From contig CAYJDA010000022.1 in assembly GCA_964368815.1 (NCBI GenBank), forward strand, positions 1-40,559: a DNA stretch of 40,559 nt, in the 5' to 3' direction. This DNA is from CAYJBH01 sp964368815. GTDB lineage: Bacteria; Bacillota; Clostridia; Oscillospirales; Ruminococcaceae. Made by a program: the position numbers and the translations under genes. Positions 1 through 6,791 of this stretch are shown here, one piece after another (position 1 is the stretch's first letter; each line of letters begins with the position of its first letter). The notes under the pieces were generated by a model. That model made no database searches and was not told the origin of the DNA. It saw only the letters and a program-made list of their open reading frames with translations.

Positions 1-2
1 GT

Positions 3-302
3 TTTACCCCTCGTGAAATTCCAGAAAAGAAAAAAGAACTCGGAACTCACATGACTGACGACTACTTTATTACTGCAATTTTTGAGAGCAGTGAAAAGTT
101 TAAACTCGTAGAGGAATACAGTCCTAACAGTTTTGAAGTCTTACAAAACGGAAAACTTAAAATTCACTGGGGATTTACAGACCCAGACAAAGCAGTGTTG
201 TGGTTCTTAAAGTTCGGCGATAAAGTAGAGGTAACAGAGCCTATAGAATTTGTTGAAAAGCTTAAAAACACTGCTGAAAATATTTTGAATAAATACAAAT
301 GA
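3..302 (+). CDS. WYL-domain transcriptional regulator, C-terminal fragment (5' end outside window)
   Basis: The reading frame is open from the first bases of the window to the TGA at 300-302, so this is the 3' end of a longer gene and the internal ATG at 51 is not its start. The visible ~99 residues match the C-terminal extension (WCX) of YafY-type WYL regulators. They show the alternating strand pattern, the AVLWFLKFGDKVEV segment and a closing amphipathic helix (EFVEKLKNTAENILNKY). Such proteins are usually N-terminal HTH repressors or activators that sense a ligand through the WYL domain, but neither the HTH nor the WYL core is visible here. A 9-bp perfect hairpin follows the stop directly. 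The family call is fairly secure; the ligand and targets are unknown. Confidence 0.75.
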   Translation, partial: FTPREIPEKKKELGTHMTDDYFITAIFESSEKFKLVEEYSPNSFEVLQNGKLKIHWGFTDPDKAVLWFLKFGDKVEVTEPIEFVEKLKNTAENILNKYK

Positions 303-325
303 ACACGACATACAGCTGTCGTGTT
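302..325 (+). terminator. Stem-loop at the end of the WYL gene
   Basis: AACACGACA (302-310) and TGTCGTGTT (317-325) form a perfect 9-bp stem with a 6-nt loop, starting on the last base of the stop codon. No T-tract follows, so it is either a weak terminator or an mRNA 3'-end stabiliser. Confidence 0.45.
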
Positions 326-359
326 AGTAGTGTTACAATAGAAATAAAACGGAGGGAAT

Positions 360-413
360 ATGAAACTTACGTTTCATATATTAAGTTTTGAGCTTTTAAG
401 TCTCACGACTTAA
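360..413 (+). CDS. Possible 17-codon leader peptide upstream of the DUF3795 gene
   Basis: A GGAGGG Shine-Dalgarno at 351-356 is followed 3 nt later by an ATG opening a short frame, MKLTFHILSFELLSLTT, that ends with TAA at 411-413. The frame overlaps three inverted repeats: ATGAAAC/GTTTCAT at its start, TTTAAGTC/GACTTAAA at its end, and an outer GTTTTGAGC/GCTCAAAAC. A good ribosome site on a tiny frame inside alternative hairpins resembles a translated leader that controls the next gene at 464. The peptide has no recognised function and a chance ORF cannot be excluded. Confidence 0.35.
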   Translation: MKLTFHILSFELLSLTT

Positions 414-435
414 ATTTTGACAAAACGCTCAAAAC
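385..435 (+). promoter_or_regulatory. Nested stem-loops upstream of the DUF3795 gene
   Basis: GTTTTGAGC (385-393) pairs with GCTCAAAAC (427-435). Inside it TTTAAGTC (395-402) pairs with GACTTAAA (407-414) around a TCAC loop. A third repeat, ATGAAAC (360-366) with GTTTCAT (371-377), lies just upstream. All three stems are perfect. The structure covers the leader of the following gene and ends about 30 nt before its start. An attenuator-like or RNA-stability role is inference. Confidence 0.45.
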
Positions 436-463
436 ATTGTGCTAACAGGAAAGGTGAACGTAT

Positions 464-745
464 ATGAGCGAATTTATTTTTACCGACAAAGTAGACTCAC
501 GTTGCGGACTGCACTGCACAGGTTGTGCTTGGAAAGACAGCCATAACTGTGGAGGCTGTATCGAAACTAACGGAAATCCATTTCACGGAAAATGTCCTGT
601 CGCCGCTTGCTGTCAAAACAGAGGTTTTGTGCATTGCGGGCAGTGTCCTCAAATTCCGTGCGAGCTTTTAACACAATATTCATTTGATAAAGAACACGGA
701 GACGGTGGCGCAAGGATTGAGCAATGTAGGATGTGGAAATCATGA
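464..745 (+). CDS. DUF3795-type cysteine-rich protein
   Basis: This 93-residue soluble protein has twelve cysteines in short clusters (CGLHCTGC, CGGC, C-P-VAACC, HCGQC, PCELL), the pattern of the DUF3795 family. Members are small cytoplasmic proteins presumed to bind zinc or an Fe-S cluster; no biochemical role is established. It begins at an ATG preceded by AGGAAAGGTGA, and its stop lies just before a bidirectional terminator, so it may be monocistronic downstream of the structured leader at 360-435. Length agrees with the short members of the family. Substrate and partners cannot be read from the sequence. Confidence 0.75.
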   Translation: MSEFIFTDKVDSRCGLHCTGCAWKDSHNCGGCIETNGNPFHGKCPVAACCQNRGFVHCGQCPQIPCELLTQYSFDKEHGDGGARIEQCRMWKS

Positions 746-763
746 ACAATAAAAAATCGATTA

Positions 764-797
764 CTTCTTTAGGCTTTTTGAAATAAAGAAGCTTTTT
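764..797. terminator. Bidirectional rho-independent terminator
   Basis: CTTCTTTA (764-771) pairs with TAAAGAAG (784-791). On the plus strand the stem is followed by CTTTTTGTGTTT, and on the minus strand by TAATCGATTTTTT. It therefore serves both the DUF3795 gene and the convergent TetR gene. Confidence 0.7.
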
Positions 798-821
798 GTG
801 TTTCATAGCAATTAATGCAAC

Positions 822-1367
822 CTATTTTTTAAGCATGTTTTTAATAGTCATAACTGCTTCGTTTTTGTCGCCACTCCCAGGGAACAATATATAACCGTAA
901 AGAACAGCGCAAACAGTTTTTGCAAGTAATTTCGCATCAGTTGCATTTACTATACCTTCGAGTTGCCCCTCTCGTATCACTAACGCTGTAAAACAAAATA
1001 AATTATTCATTAATGCTGTGATTTTAGTTTCAGCAATAATACTTCTGGTACACAACAAATCTCTCATCACAATAGTACACAAATCTCGATTGCAAAAAAA
1101 CAAATCCACATATTTGTTAACAGCTCTTTCAAAAGCGGTTGAGCTGTCGTGGGTTAGATGTATTGTCTGCATGACCTCTTGTTCAAAATTTGATAAACCA
1201 TCCTCAACGATTGAACATAATATATCGACTTTGCTTTTAAAACAATAGTATACTGCACCTTTTGAAACTCCTGCCTCCTGCGCAATTCGGTCTACCGAAC
1301 AATTTTCATAACCATGCACCGAGAATAACTTAGTTGCAACAAGCTGTATTTTTTTTCTTGTATCCAT
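822..1367 (-). CDS. TetR/AcrR-family transcriptional regulator
   Basis: The N-terminal ~60 residues form a classic TetR DNA-binding domain (KIQLVATKLFSVHGYENCSVDRIAQEAGVSKGAVYYCFKSKVDIL), followed by an all-helical ligand-binding and dimerisation domain. I place the start at the ATG at 1367 because an AGGGTGA site lies 8 nt upstream and the protein then begins MDTRKKIQL, as usual for the family; the longer frame up to 1427 would run through the operator. Upstream is TTGACA-N17-TAGAAT followed by a palindrome around GACCGGTC, so the gene is probably autorepressed. A near-copy of this operator controls the ABC exporter at 35589-37295. The C-terminal domain gives no clue to the ligand; a toxic compound exported by that pump is the simplest guess. 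Confidence 0.88.
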   Translation of the reverse strand: MDTRKKIQLVATKLFSVHGYENCSVDRIAQEAGVSKGAVYYCFKSKVDILCSIVEDGLSNFEQEVMQTIHLTHDSSTAFERAVNKYVDLFFCNRDLCTIVMRDLLCTRSIIAETKITALMNNLFCFTALVIREGQLEGIVNATDAKLLAKTVCAVLYGYILFPGSGDKNEAVMTIKNMLKK

Positions 1368-1409
1368 TGTGTAGTTCACCCTAAATTTAAATATTATATC
1401 TTCATACAA

Positions 1410-1462
1410 GTACCGACCGGTCAGCACATAGGCATTCTAACATAAAAGCTAAGTGCTGTCAA
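1410..1462 (-). promoter_or_regulatory. Promoter and TetR-type operator of the TetR gene
   Basis: On the minus strand, TTGACA (1457-1462), a 17-nt spacer and TAGAAT (1434-1439) form a strong promoter. The palindrome GTACCGACCGGTCAGCAC (1410-1427, plus-strand reading) lies over the predicted transcription start. Its core TACCGACCGGTCAGCA matches TACCGACTGGTCAGTA at 37326-37341 at 14 of 16 positions. Confidence 0.75.
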
Positions 1463-1756
1463 TTTTCGGTTAATGGTTAATATGATGATTTACCTTATGA
1501 AGTGAATCAATAAATTATATTATCAGCATGGGTTGTTTACGCAAAGATGCTAACAAAGCTTTATGTGTGCAAATTGCACTAAAATTTATATGTTTTTTTG
1601 TTAATGTAGTGAAATAAGTTGCGAAAAGGGATAGAAATTTTATATAACTGTATAGAAATTTATATTCTAGAAGCCTTGTTTCTCTGTTATAATTTGAAAG
1701 TGATATAAATTAATACACAATTTATCACTTACGATAAAACTTTTTAGGAGGAAAGG
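1463..1756 (+). promoter_or_regulatory. Control region of the sugar ABC operon, with AraC-type direct repeat
   Basis: ATAGAAATTTTATAT (1631-1645) recurs as ATAGAAATTTATAT (1652-1665). The spacing is exactly 21 bp, two helical turns, as expected for the two halves of an AraC/YesN-type activator site. The repeat ends against a poor -35 (TTCTAG 1665-1670), which is 17 nt from a perfect TATAAT at 1688-1693. This is the usual layout of an activator-dependent promoter. The leader has an imperfect hairpin at 699-711/719-729 of this kilobase (1699-1729). The ribosome site is AGGAGGAAAGG before 1757. I see nothing else in 1463-1630. Confidence 0.6.
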
Positions 1757-3124
1757 ATGAAATCATTAACCAAAAAGCTTTTTGCAATGTCTCTTGCAAT
1801 CGTGATGGCATTATCCGCTGTGGCTTGTTCCGCTCCGGAGGAAGAGACTACACAAGCACCCGCATCGGAGGCTAGTACCGAGAGTGAGGCTCCCGCAGAA
1901 GCGCCACCCCCAGACAATGAAGATATGAATATCGAGTTTTGGAACCTTGGAACCACCGGCGTTGACAAAGTTATTTACGAAAGCATGACCGCAATCGCCA
2001 ATGAGCTAGTACCAGAAGGTTATACAGTTACCATGGTTCCGACTGTTAATGACCAATACAAGGAGAAAATAGTTCTCGCAATGAGCTCTGGAGAATGCCC
2101 TGACATCTACACAAGCTGGTCCGGTGGCCCGATGATAGAGTACATAGAGTCCGGTTTTGCATTCCCGGTGACTGAACTCGTAGAGGCAAATCCTGTTGGC
2201 GAAATGGCCATGGATGCTGCACTTGCTCAGGGTACATACAATGGTGAAATCTATGGTGTTCCATTTATAAACACCTCTATCGTAGGCGTTTTTTACAACA
2301 AAGCTATGTTTGAAGAGTATGGTGTAACTATTCCGACTACAGTTTCCGAACTTGAAGCCGCTGCTGATACATTTGTTGCAAACGGAATTATCCCCTTTGC
2401 ACTTGCTAATCAACCACAGTGGACAGGCTCTATGTATTTCATGTCTCTCGCAACTCGTTTTGCAGGCTTAGATCCGTTTAATGCAGCGGTTAGCGGCGAG
2501 GGTTCATTTGAACATGAATCATATGTATATGCAGGTGAAAAAATTCAAGAATGGGTTAACAATGGATATTTCCCAGAAGGCATGAACTCCATGAGTCCCG
2601 ATGACGGTCAAGATAGAGCACTTCTATACCAAGAGGCCGCTGCAATGATGGTTCATGGTAGCTGGAATACAGGCTCACTTCGCAACGATAGCGAAGAATT
2701 TTACCAAAATATCGGTTGGTTCCCCTTCCCAGCTGTTGACGGTTCTGATGCTGATGCAAGCATACAGATAGGAACCATCGGCGACCAGTTCCTACATTTC
2801 TACTGTGAAGGAGAAAAACAGGAAGCTGCATTCGAGGTTATCAATGGTTTCTACACCGAGGAGAATATCCAGTTCGTTGCTGAGCAGGGCTACAATCCTC
2901 CGGTAAATAACATTCTTGACTATGTGACCGATCCGGTTGCTATCCAGATTATGGAAGCTGCACTCAGTGCCTCCAACGTTCAGCTATGGTACGACCAATA
3001 CCTACCTCCGGCAGTGGCAGATGTACACAAATCCACTTCTCAACAAATTTTCGGTCTTGAGATAACACCGGAAGAGGCAAATGCCGCACTACAAGCAGAA
3101 ATGGAAGCATATCTCGCAGGTTAA
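1757..3124 (+). CDS. CUT1 sugar ABC transporter, extracellular solute-binding lipoprotein (family 1)
   Basis: The 455-residue protein opens with a lipoprotein signal peptide ending at Cys24 (ALSAVAC). An acidic, Ser/Glu/Pro-rich linker follows, then a family-1 solute-binding fold (EFWNLGTTGVDKVIYESM near the start; GIIPFALANQPQW, AAAMMVHGSWN and GYNPPVN later). It would sit on the outer membrane face and hand an oligosaccharide to the permeases encoded next. The intracellular GH120 beta-xylosidase in the same locus suggests xylo-oligosaccharides. It is the first gene after the YesN-like site and has a strong AGGAGG. A hairpin follows its stop, typical where the binding protein must be made in excess. 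The locus has no ATPase, as is common for CUT1 systems that use a shared MsmX-type subunit. Confidence 0.9.
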   Translation: MKSLTKKLFAMSLAIVMALSAVACSAPEEETTQAPASEASTESEAPAEAPPPDNEDMNIEFWNLGTTGVDKVIYESMTAIANELVPEGYTVTMVPTVNDQYKEKIVLAMSSGECPDIYTSWSGGPMIEYIESGFAFPVTELVEANPVGEMAMDAALAQGTYNGEIYGVPFINTSIVGVFYNKAMFEEYGVTIPTTVSELEAAADTFVANGIIPFALANQPQWTGSMYFMSLATRFAGLDPFNAAVSGEGSFEHESYVYAGEKIQEWVNNGYFPEGMNSMSPDDGQDRALLYQEAAAMMVHGSWNTGSLRNDSEEFYQNIGWFPFPAVDGSDADASIQIGTIGDQFLHFYCEGEKQEAAFEVINGFYTEENIQFVAEQGYNPPVNNILDYVTDPVAIQIMEAALSASNVQLWYDQYLPPAVADVHKSTSQQIFGLEITPEEANAALQAEMEAYLAG

Positions 3125-3148
3125 TATTGCGTTTATGTTAATCGACTA

Positions 3149-3181
3149 TGAGGCTCTCCCGGCTGTAGCCGTGGGAGCCTT
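3149..3181 (+). promoter_or_regulatory. Intercistronic stem-loop after the binding-protein gene
   Basis: A GC-rich hairpin (GGC-TC-TCCC / GGGA-GCC with an inner GGC-TGTA-GCC) lies between the stop at 3124 and the AAAGGG ribosome site of the next gene. There is no T-tract, so it probably protects or partly terminates the upstream message, raising binding-protein levels over permeases. Confidence 0.5.
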
Positions 3182-3204
3182 GAGTTTAGAAAGGGCAATA
3201 CGAA

Positions 3205-4098
3205 ATGTTTAACAACTCACTAAAGGCAAAAAATGAACGCAGTATGCTTATCTCGGGTGCTGTTTTTTTGGCTCCTGTGCTGATAGTACTGATAGTTTAT
3301 GTATTTTACCCCATCATCAATACTTTTTATGTTAGCGCATTTGATTGGAATGGCATATCTGCGGATATGGAATTTATAGGACTTGACAACTGGGCAGAGC
3401 TCGTAGGCGATGATATGTTTTGGTTTGCTTTTCGCAACAATCTTATTATCATGATATTATCCATATCAATACAGCTACCGCTCGGAATAGCACTTGCTAC
3501 CTTTTTAGATGCGGGCGGAAAAAAGTTCAACATATTTAAGATAGTTTGGTTTGTTCCCATGCTGATGTCGAGTGTTGCAATTGGTTTTCTTTTCCGTTAT
3601 GCGCTTGCAACAAATGGCGGCGTAATAAGCACAGTTTCGAAGTTTTTTGGCGGACCAAATATTGATTTGCTCGGAAGCCCCGACACAGCACTTTTTACCG
3701 TTATTGGAGTAATATGCTGGCAGTTTACCCCTTTTTATATGGTGTTTTTCGTTGCTGGCTACACCAACATCTCTCCCGATGTTTATGAAGCAGCAATTAT
3801 CGATGGTGCCACAAGAGGACAATATTTTTGGCGTGTTGCACTTCCATTACTTGGACCTTCAATAAAGAGTGCAGTTGTACTTTCGATGGTTGGCTCACTA
3901 AAATATTTTGATCTTGTTTATGTTTTAACCGGAGGCGGTCCGGGAACCTCCACCGAGTTAATGGCTACATACATGTATGAAGAATCATTCGCAAACTTTA
4001 ATATGGGCTATGGCTCAGCTCTTGCAGGTGGTATGTTTATCCTTATTACACTGCTCTCCCTTACTACGCTGAAGCTTACCAACAGAAAGGAGAGGTAA
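3205..4098 (+). CDS. CUT1 sugar ABC transporter permease (MalF/UgpA-like)
   Basis: This 297-residue integral membrane protein has about six hydrophobic segments. The BPD_transp_1 coupling motif is at residues ~195-216 (EAAIIDGATRGQYFWRVALPLL), and this EAA loop docks on the ATPase. The first membrane helix and the ALATNGG/VYVLTGGGPG segments are characteristic of the first permease of CUT1 importers. It follows the binding-protein gene after an 80-nt gap containing a hairpin and is separated by one base from the second permease gene, so the two are translationally coupled. It should form the heterodimeric channel for the oligosaccharide. Confidence 0.92.
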   Translation: MFNNSLKAKNERSMLISGAVFLAPVLIVLIVYVFYPIINTFYVSAFDWNGISADMEFIGLDNWAELVGDDMFWFAFRNNLIIMILSISIQLPLGIALATFLDAGGKKFNIFKIVWFVPMLMSSVAIGFLFRYALATNGGVISTVSKFFGGPNIDLLGSPDTALFTVIGVICWQFTPFYMVFFVAGYTNISPDVYEAAIIDGATRGQYFWRVALPLLGPSIKSAVVLSMVGSLKYFDLVYVLTGGGPGTSTELMATYMYEESFANFNMGYGSALAGGMFILITLLSLTTLKLTNRKER

Positions 4099-4099
4099 T

Positions 4100-4966
4100 A
4101 TGTCTGTTCAACTAACCGCAGTTAGAGAGAAAAATTCACGCAAAAAAAGCGTTGTCGCATGGGTTATAGCAATGATATTTGCTTTAGCATATTTTGTTAT
4201 CTCTTTTCTTCCTTTTTATTTCATGGTTTTAAACTCCTTTAAAGAGCAGTTTGAAATGTTGCAAAAAGGCGTATTCGAGTTTCCCGATACATTTTTTATT
4301 TCGAACTACATCGATGTATTGCAGAACAACTTTGTAAACTATTTTATGAACAGTGTGTTTGTTCTTGCAATTTCGTTGTTCCTGCTTTTGATGCTATCAG
4401 CTTTTGCTGCTTATCCACTATCGAGGTTTAAGCATAAGATTACCAATGGAGTACTTGCTTTTATCGTTTCCTGCATGGCGATTCCGGTACATGTTACAAT
4501 GATACCTATTTTCAAAATGTCGAAAGATTTCGGCACATACGATAGCATATGGGGCCTTGTAGGCCCATATATAGCAGTTGGAGTACCGGTATCAGTTTTT
4601 ATACTTTCCGGCTTTATGAGACAGATTCCACAGGAAATTGAAGAAGCCGCAGCAATTGACGGATGCAACAGATACTCTATCTTTTTTCGAATTATGCTGC
4701 CACTTTCAAAGCCGGGTCTTGCCACCCTTGCGATATACAATGGTGTTGCCATGTGGAATGAGTTTATTTTTGCCTACACGCTTACACAATCGCCTGAATC
4801 GAGAACACTCCCTCTTGCAGTTTGGGATTTCCAGGGACAATATACAATGAATACCCCGGTAATCATGGCAATACTTACCTTGAGTATTTTACCTATGATA
4901 ATTCTATTTATTATCTTCCAGGACAAATTGGTTAAAGGTATGACAGCCGGTGCGGTAAAAGGATAA
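4100..4966 (+). CDS. CUT1 sugar ABC transporter permease (MalG/UgpE-like)
   Basis: This is a 288-residue permease with six predicted membrane segments and the coupling motif EEAAAIDGCNRYSIFFRIMLPLS near residue 180. The C-terminal FQDKLVKGMTAGAVKG is the signature ending of MalG-type CUT1 permeases. The ATG follows an AAGGAGAGG site in the end of the preceding gene. With the 3205 permease it makes the transmembrane channel. No ATPase gene is nearby, so energy must come from a subunit encoded elsewhere. Substrate is inferred from the GH120 enzyme downstream. Confidence 0.92.
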   Translation: MSVQLTAVREKNSRKKSVVAWVIAMIFALAYFVISFLPFYFMVLNSFKEQFEMLQKGVFEFPDTFFISNYIDVLQNNFVNYFMNSVFVLAISLFLLLMLSAFAAYPLSRFKHKITNGVLAFIVSCMAIPVHVTMIPIFKMSKDFGTYDSIWGLVGPYIAVGVPVSVFILSGFMRQIPQEIEEAAAIDGCNRYSIFFRIMLPLSKPGLATLAIYNGVAMWNEFIFAYTLTQSPESRTLPLAVWDFQGQYTMNTPVIMAILTLSILPMIILFIIFQDKLVKGMTAGAVKG

Positions 4967-4989
4967 TTTTGTCGATTGTTTTAAAAGCC

Positions 4990-5018
4990 TTGCTCGATGC
5001 TCATAGCTGTGTTATACT
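4990..5018 (+). promoter_or_regulatory. Promoter of the sensor kinase gene, giving a nearly leaderless transcript
   Basis: TTGCTC (4990-4995), a 17-nt spacer and TATACT (5013-5018) form a good sigma-A promoter. Its expected start at about 5025 is only 3-6 nt before the first of two adjacent ATG codons (5028 and 5031). Transcripts from here would lack a Shine-Dalgarno, while read-through transcripts would carry a weak GAGAA at 5019-5023. Confidence 0.5.
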
Positions 5019-5027
5019 GAGAATATT

Positions 5028-6791
5028 ATGATGAAGTTCATCTCTCCAATAAAAAAATATGGATATTTTAGTCTTGATAGAAAGATTAAGATAATGATAA
5101 GCGTCTCTATAATTACAGTTACTGTTTTATTGGTGGCACTAAACAGCTTTGTGTTTAATAGGATGATCAACGAACAGACACGCGCCATTGTTAACGATGC
5201 TAATAGCGGTGCGGCACAGAGTACCTCGTCTTCACTTAATGTGTGCAGGGCTTTATACTACAGCATAAATATTAACGACACAGTTCAAGAGTTTTTAAGC
5301 CTTGAGAGCACCTCTGACGAACGGTACTGGGAGTTGACGGAGGACATAGTCGGCATACTGCAAAGTGCGGCTGAGTCTAACCCTGAAATAACCTATATTG
5401 CACTTAAAAATAACAGCGCGGATTATTTTGCATACTCCGGTAGATTGGAGAGCAACTACAGCCGCTTTATTTCGGCATTTCAGATAGATTATCAAAACGC
5501 AAAACCTGTAGGAACAAGTACATTTAGCTTAACTCAAAGTAATGCATATGTAGGTGGCAGCAGTGAAACAATCAACATATACATGCCGATGTATGACACA
5601 ATGCATATAGCACAGGAGGAAGGGCTTTTATGTATCGGCATTAACAGTTCTGCCGCAGGTCTTGTTGAGGAAAGCGACCTTTTTGTTGACTATGACATTA
5701 TCGACAAACATGGATATTTACTCGGAAGCGATGAGATTACATACAATTTCCTTGAAGAACCACTGTCTGCAGAATTTGGAAGCTTTACCTCCGGTGATAT
5801 TTTGTATATCTACGAAGAGGTTGAAGGTTGGCCATACTACAGCCTTGCCTCGGTATCACAACAGGCGATGAACCGAACAACTTTTTTAACAAATATATTG
5901 GTGGTTATTATTGCAGTTATAATACTTGCAATTAATCATTTTTTGGTTGATAAAGGTGTAAGAAATTTATATACCCCGCTTAAAACAATTATCGGCAAGA
6001 TGAATTTGGTTGCCGATGGTAACACCACCATACAGGCAGATAATATTCCTGTAGGGGAGGATTTAAAAACGCTAAACGATGGATTTAATACCATGGTTAA
6101 GCGCATCGATCTACTGATGAAACAAATTAAAGAAGAGGAACAAGAGATATCCGAAATACGGTTAAAGTTGCTGCAATCTCAGATACAACCCCACTTTCTG
6201 TACAATACGCTTGAGTGCATACACTGGCAAGCAAAGACAAATAAGGATGAAAAAAGTTCTACTTTAATTAAGGCTCTTTCTAAATACTATAGAATTTGTC
6301 TCAGCGAAGGGGAGGATATCATCAGCCTTGCGATGGAGTTGGAACATTCAAAATCATATATAATTATTCAAAATATACGTTACGGTGACATTGTTAAATT
6401 TACTATTGATATCCCGCAAAACATGTTAGATGCAAAAATACCTAAAATCACCTTACAGCCACTGCTTGAAAACGCTATATATCATGGAATAAAAATACAA
6501 AACGGGCGTGTGGGCAATATTGCTATTTCAGCTGAAAATGATATAGATGCAATCGAGATAAAAATTACAGACAATGGAGTTGGGATGTCTCAAAACAATG
6601 TTGAGCAGTTAAACAACAGTCTTTATCAAGACGAAACCGAGTTAGGTTTTGGGATTGCAAATGTACATCGACGATTACAATTAACCTTCGGTGAGCGGTA
6701 TGGATTAAACTATAGCAAAAATGCAGAGGGAGGAATAACTGTTACCGTGCGTATACCGAGGGAAACAAGAAACGAGTTGTTAAATGCATAG
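5028..6791 (+). CDS. YesM-like sensor histidine kinase
   Basis: This is a 587-residue membrane kinase. A transmembrane segment at about 20-47 is followed by an extracellular sensor region to about residue 285, a second membrane segment, a HAMP-like linker, and a His_kinase (PF06580) domain. The phosphorylation site lies in LQSQIQPHFLYNTLECIHW with His389. The HATPase part has the N box (QPLLENAIYHGI) and ITDNGVGM, then GFGIANVHRRL. This is the YesM/LytS-like class that pairs with AraC-type regulators, and the partner gene overlaps its end by 8 nt. It probably senses a sugar or the loaded binding protein outside the cell. The start is ambiguous between adjacent ATGs at 5028 and 5031. Confidence 0.9.
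   Translation: MMKFISPIKKYGYFSLDRKIKIMISVSIITVTVLLVALNSFVFNRMINEQTRAIVNDANSGAAQSTSSSLNVCRALYYSININDTVQEFLSLESTSDERYWELTEDIVGILQSAAESNPEITYIALKNNSADYFAYSGRLESNYSRFISAFQIDYQNAKPVGTSTFSLTQSNAYVGGSSETINIYMPMYDTMHIAQEEGLLCIGINSSAAGLVEESDLFVDYDIIDKHGYLLGSDEITYNFLEEPLSAEFGSFTSGDILYIYEEVEGWPYYSLASVSQQAMNRTTFLTNILVVIIAVIILAINHFLVDKGVRNLYTPLKTIIGKMNLVADGNTTIQADNIPVGEDLKTLNDGFNTMVKRIDLLMKQIKEEEQEISEIRLKLLQSQIQPHFLYNTLECIHWQAKTNKDEKSSTLIKALSKYYRICLSEGEDIISLAMELEHSKSYIIIQNIRYGDIVKFTIDIPQNMLDAKIPKITLQPLLENAIYHGIKIQNGRVGNIAISAENDIDAIEIKITDNGVGMSQNNVEQLNNSLYQDETELGFGIANVHRRLQLTFGERYGLNYSKNAEGGITVTVRIPRETRNELLNA

Noticed and set aside
567..806. 79-codon minus-strand ORF over the DUF3795 gene
   Set aside because: It lies opposite a clear cysteine-rich gene and across its terminator, with no ribosome site and no family pattern.
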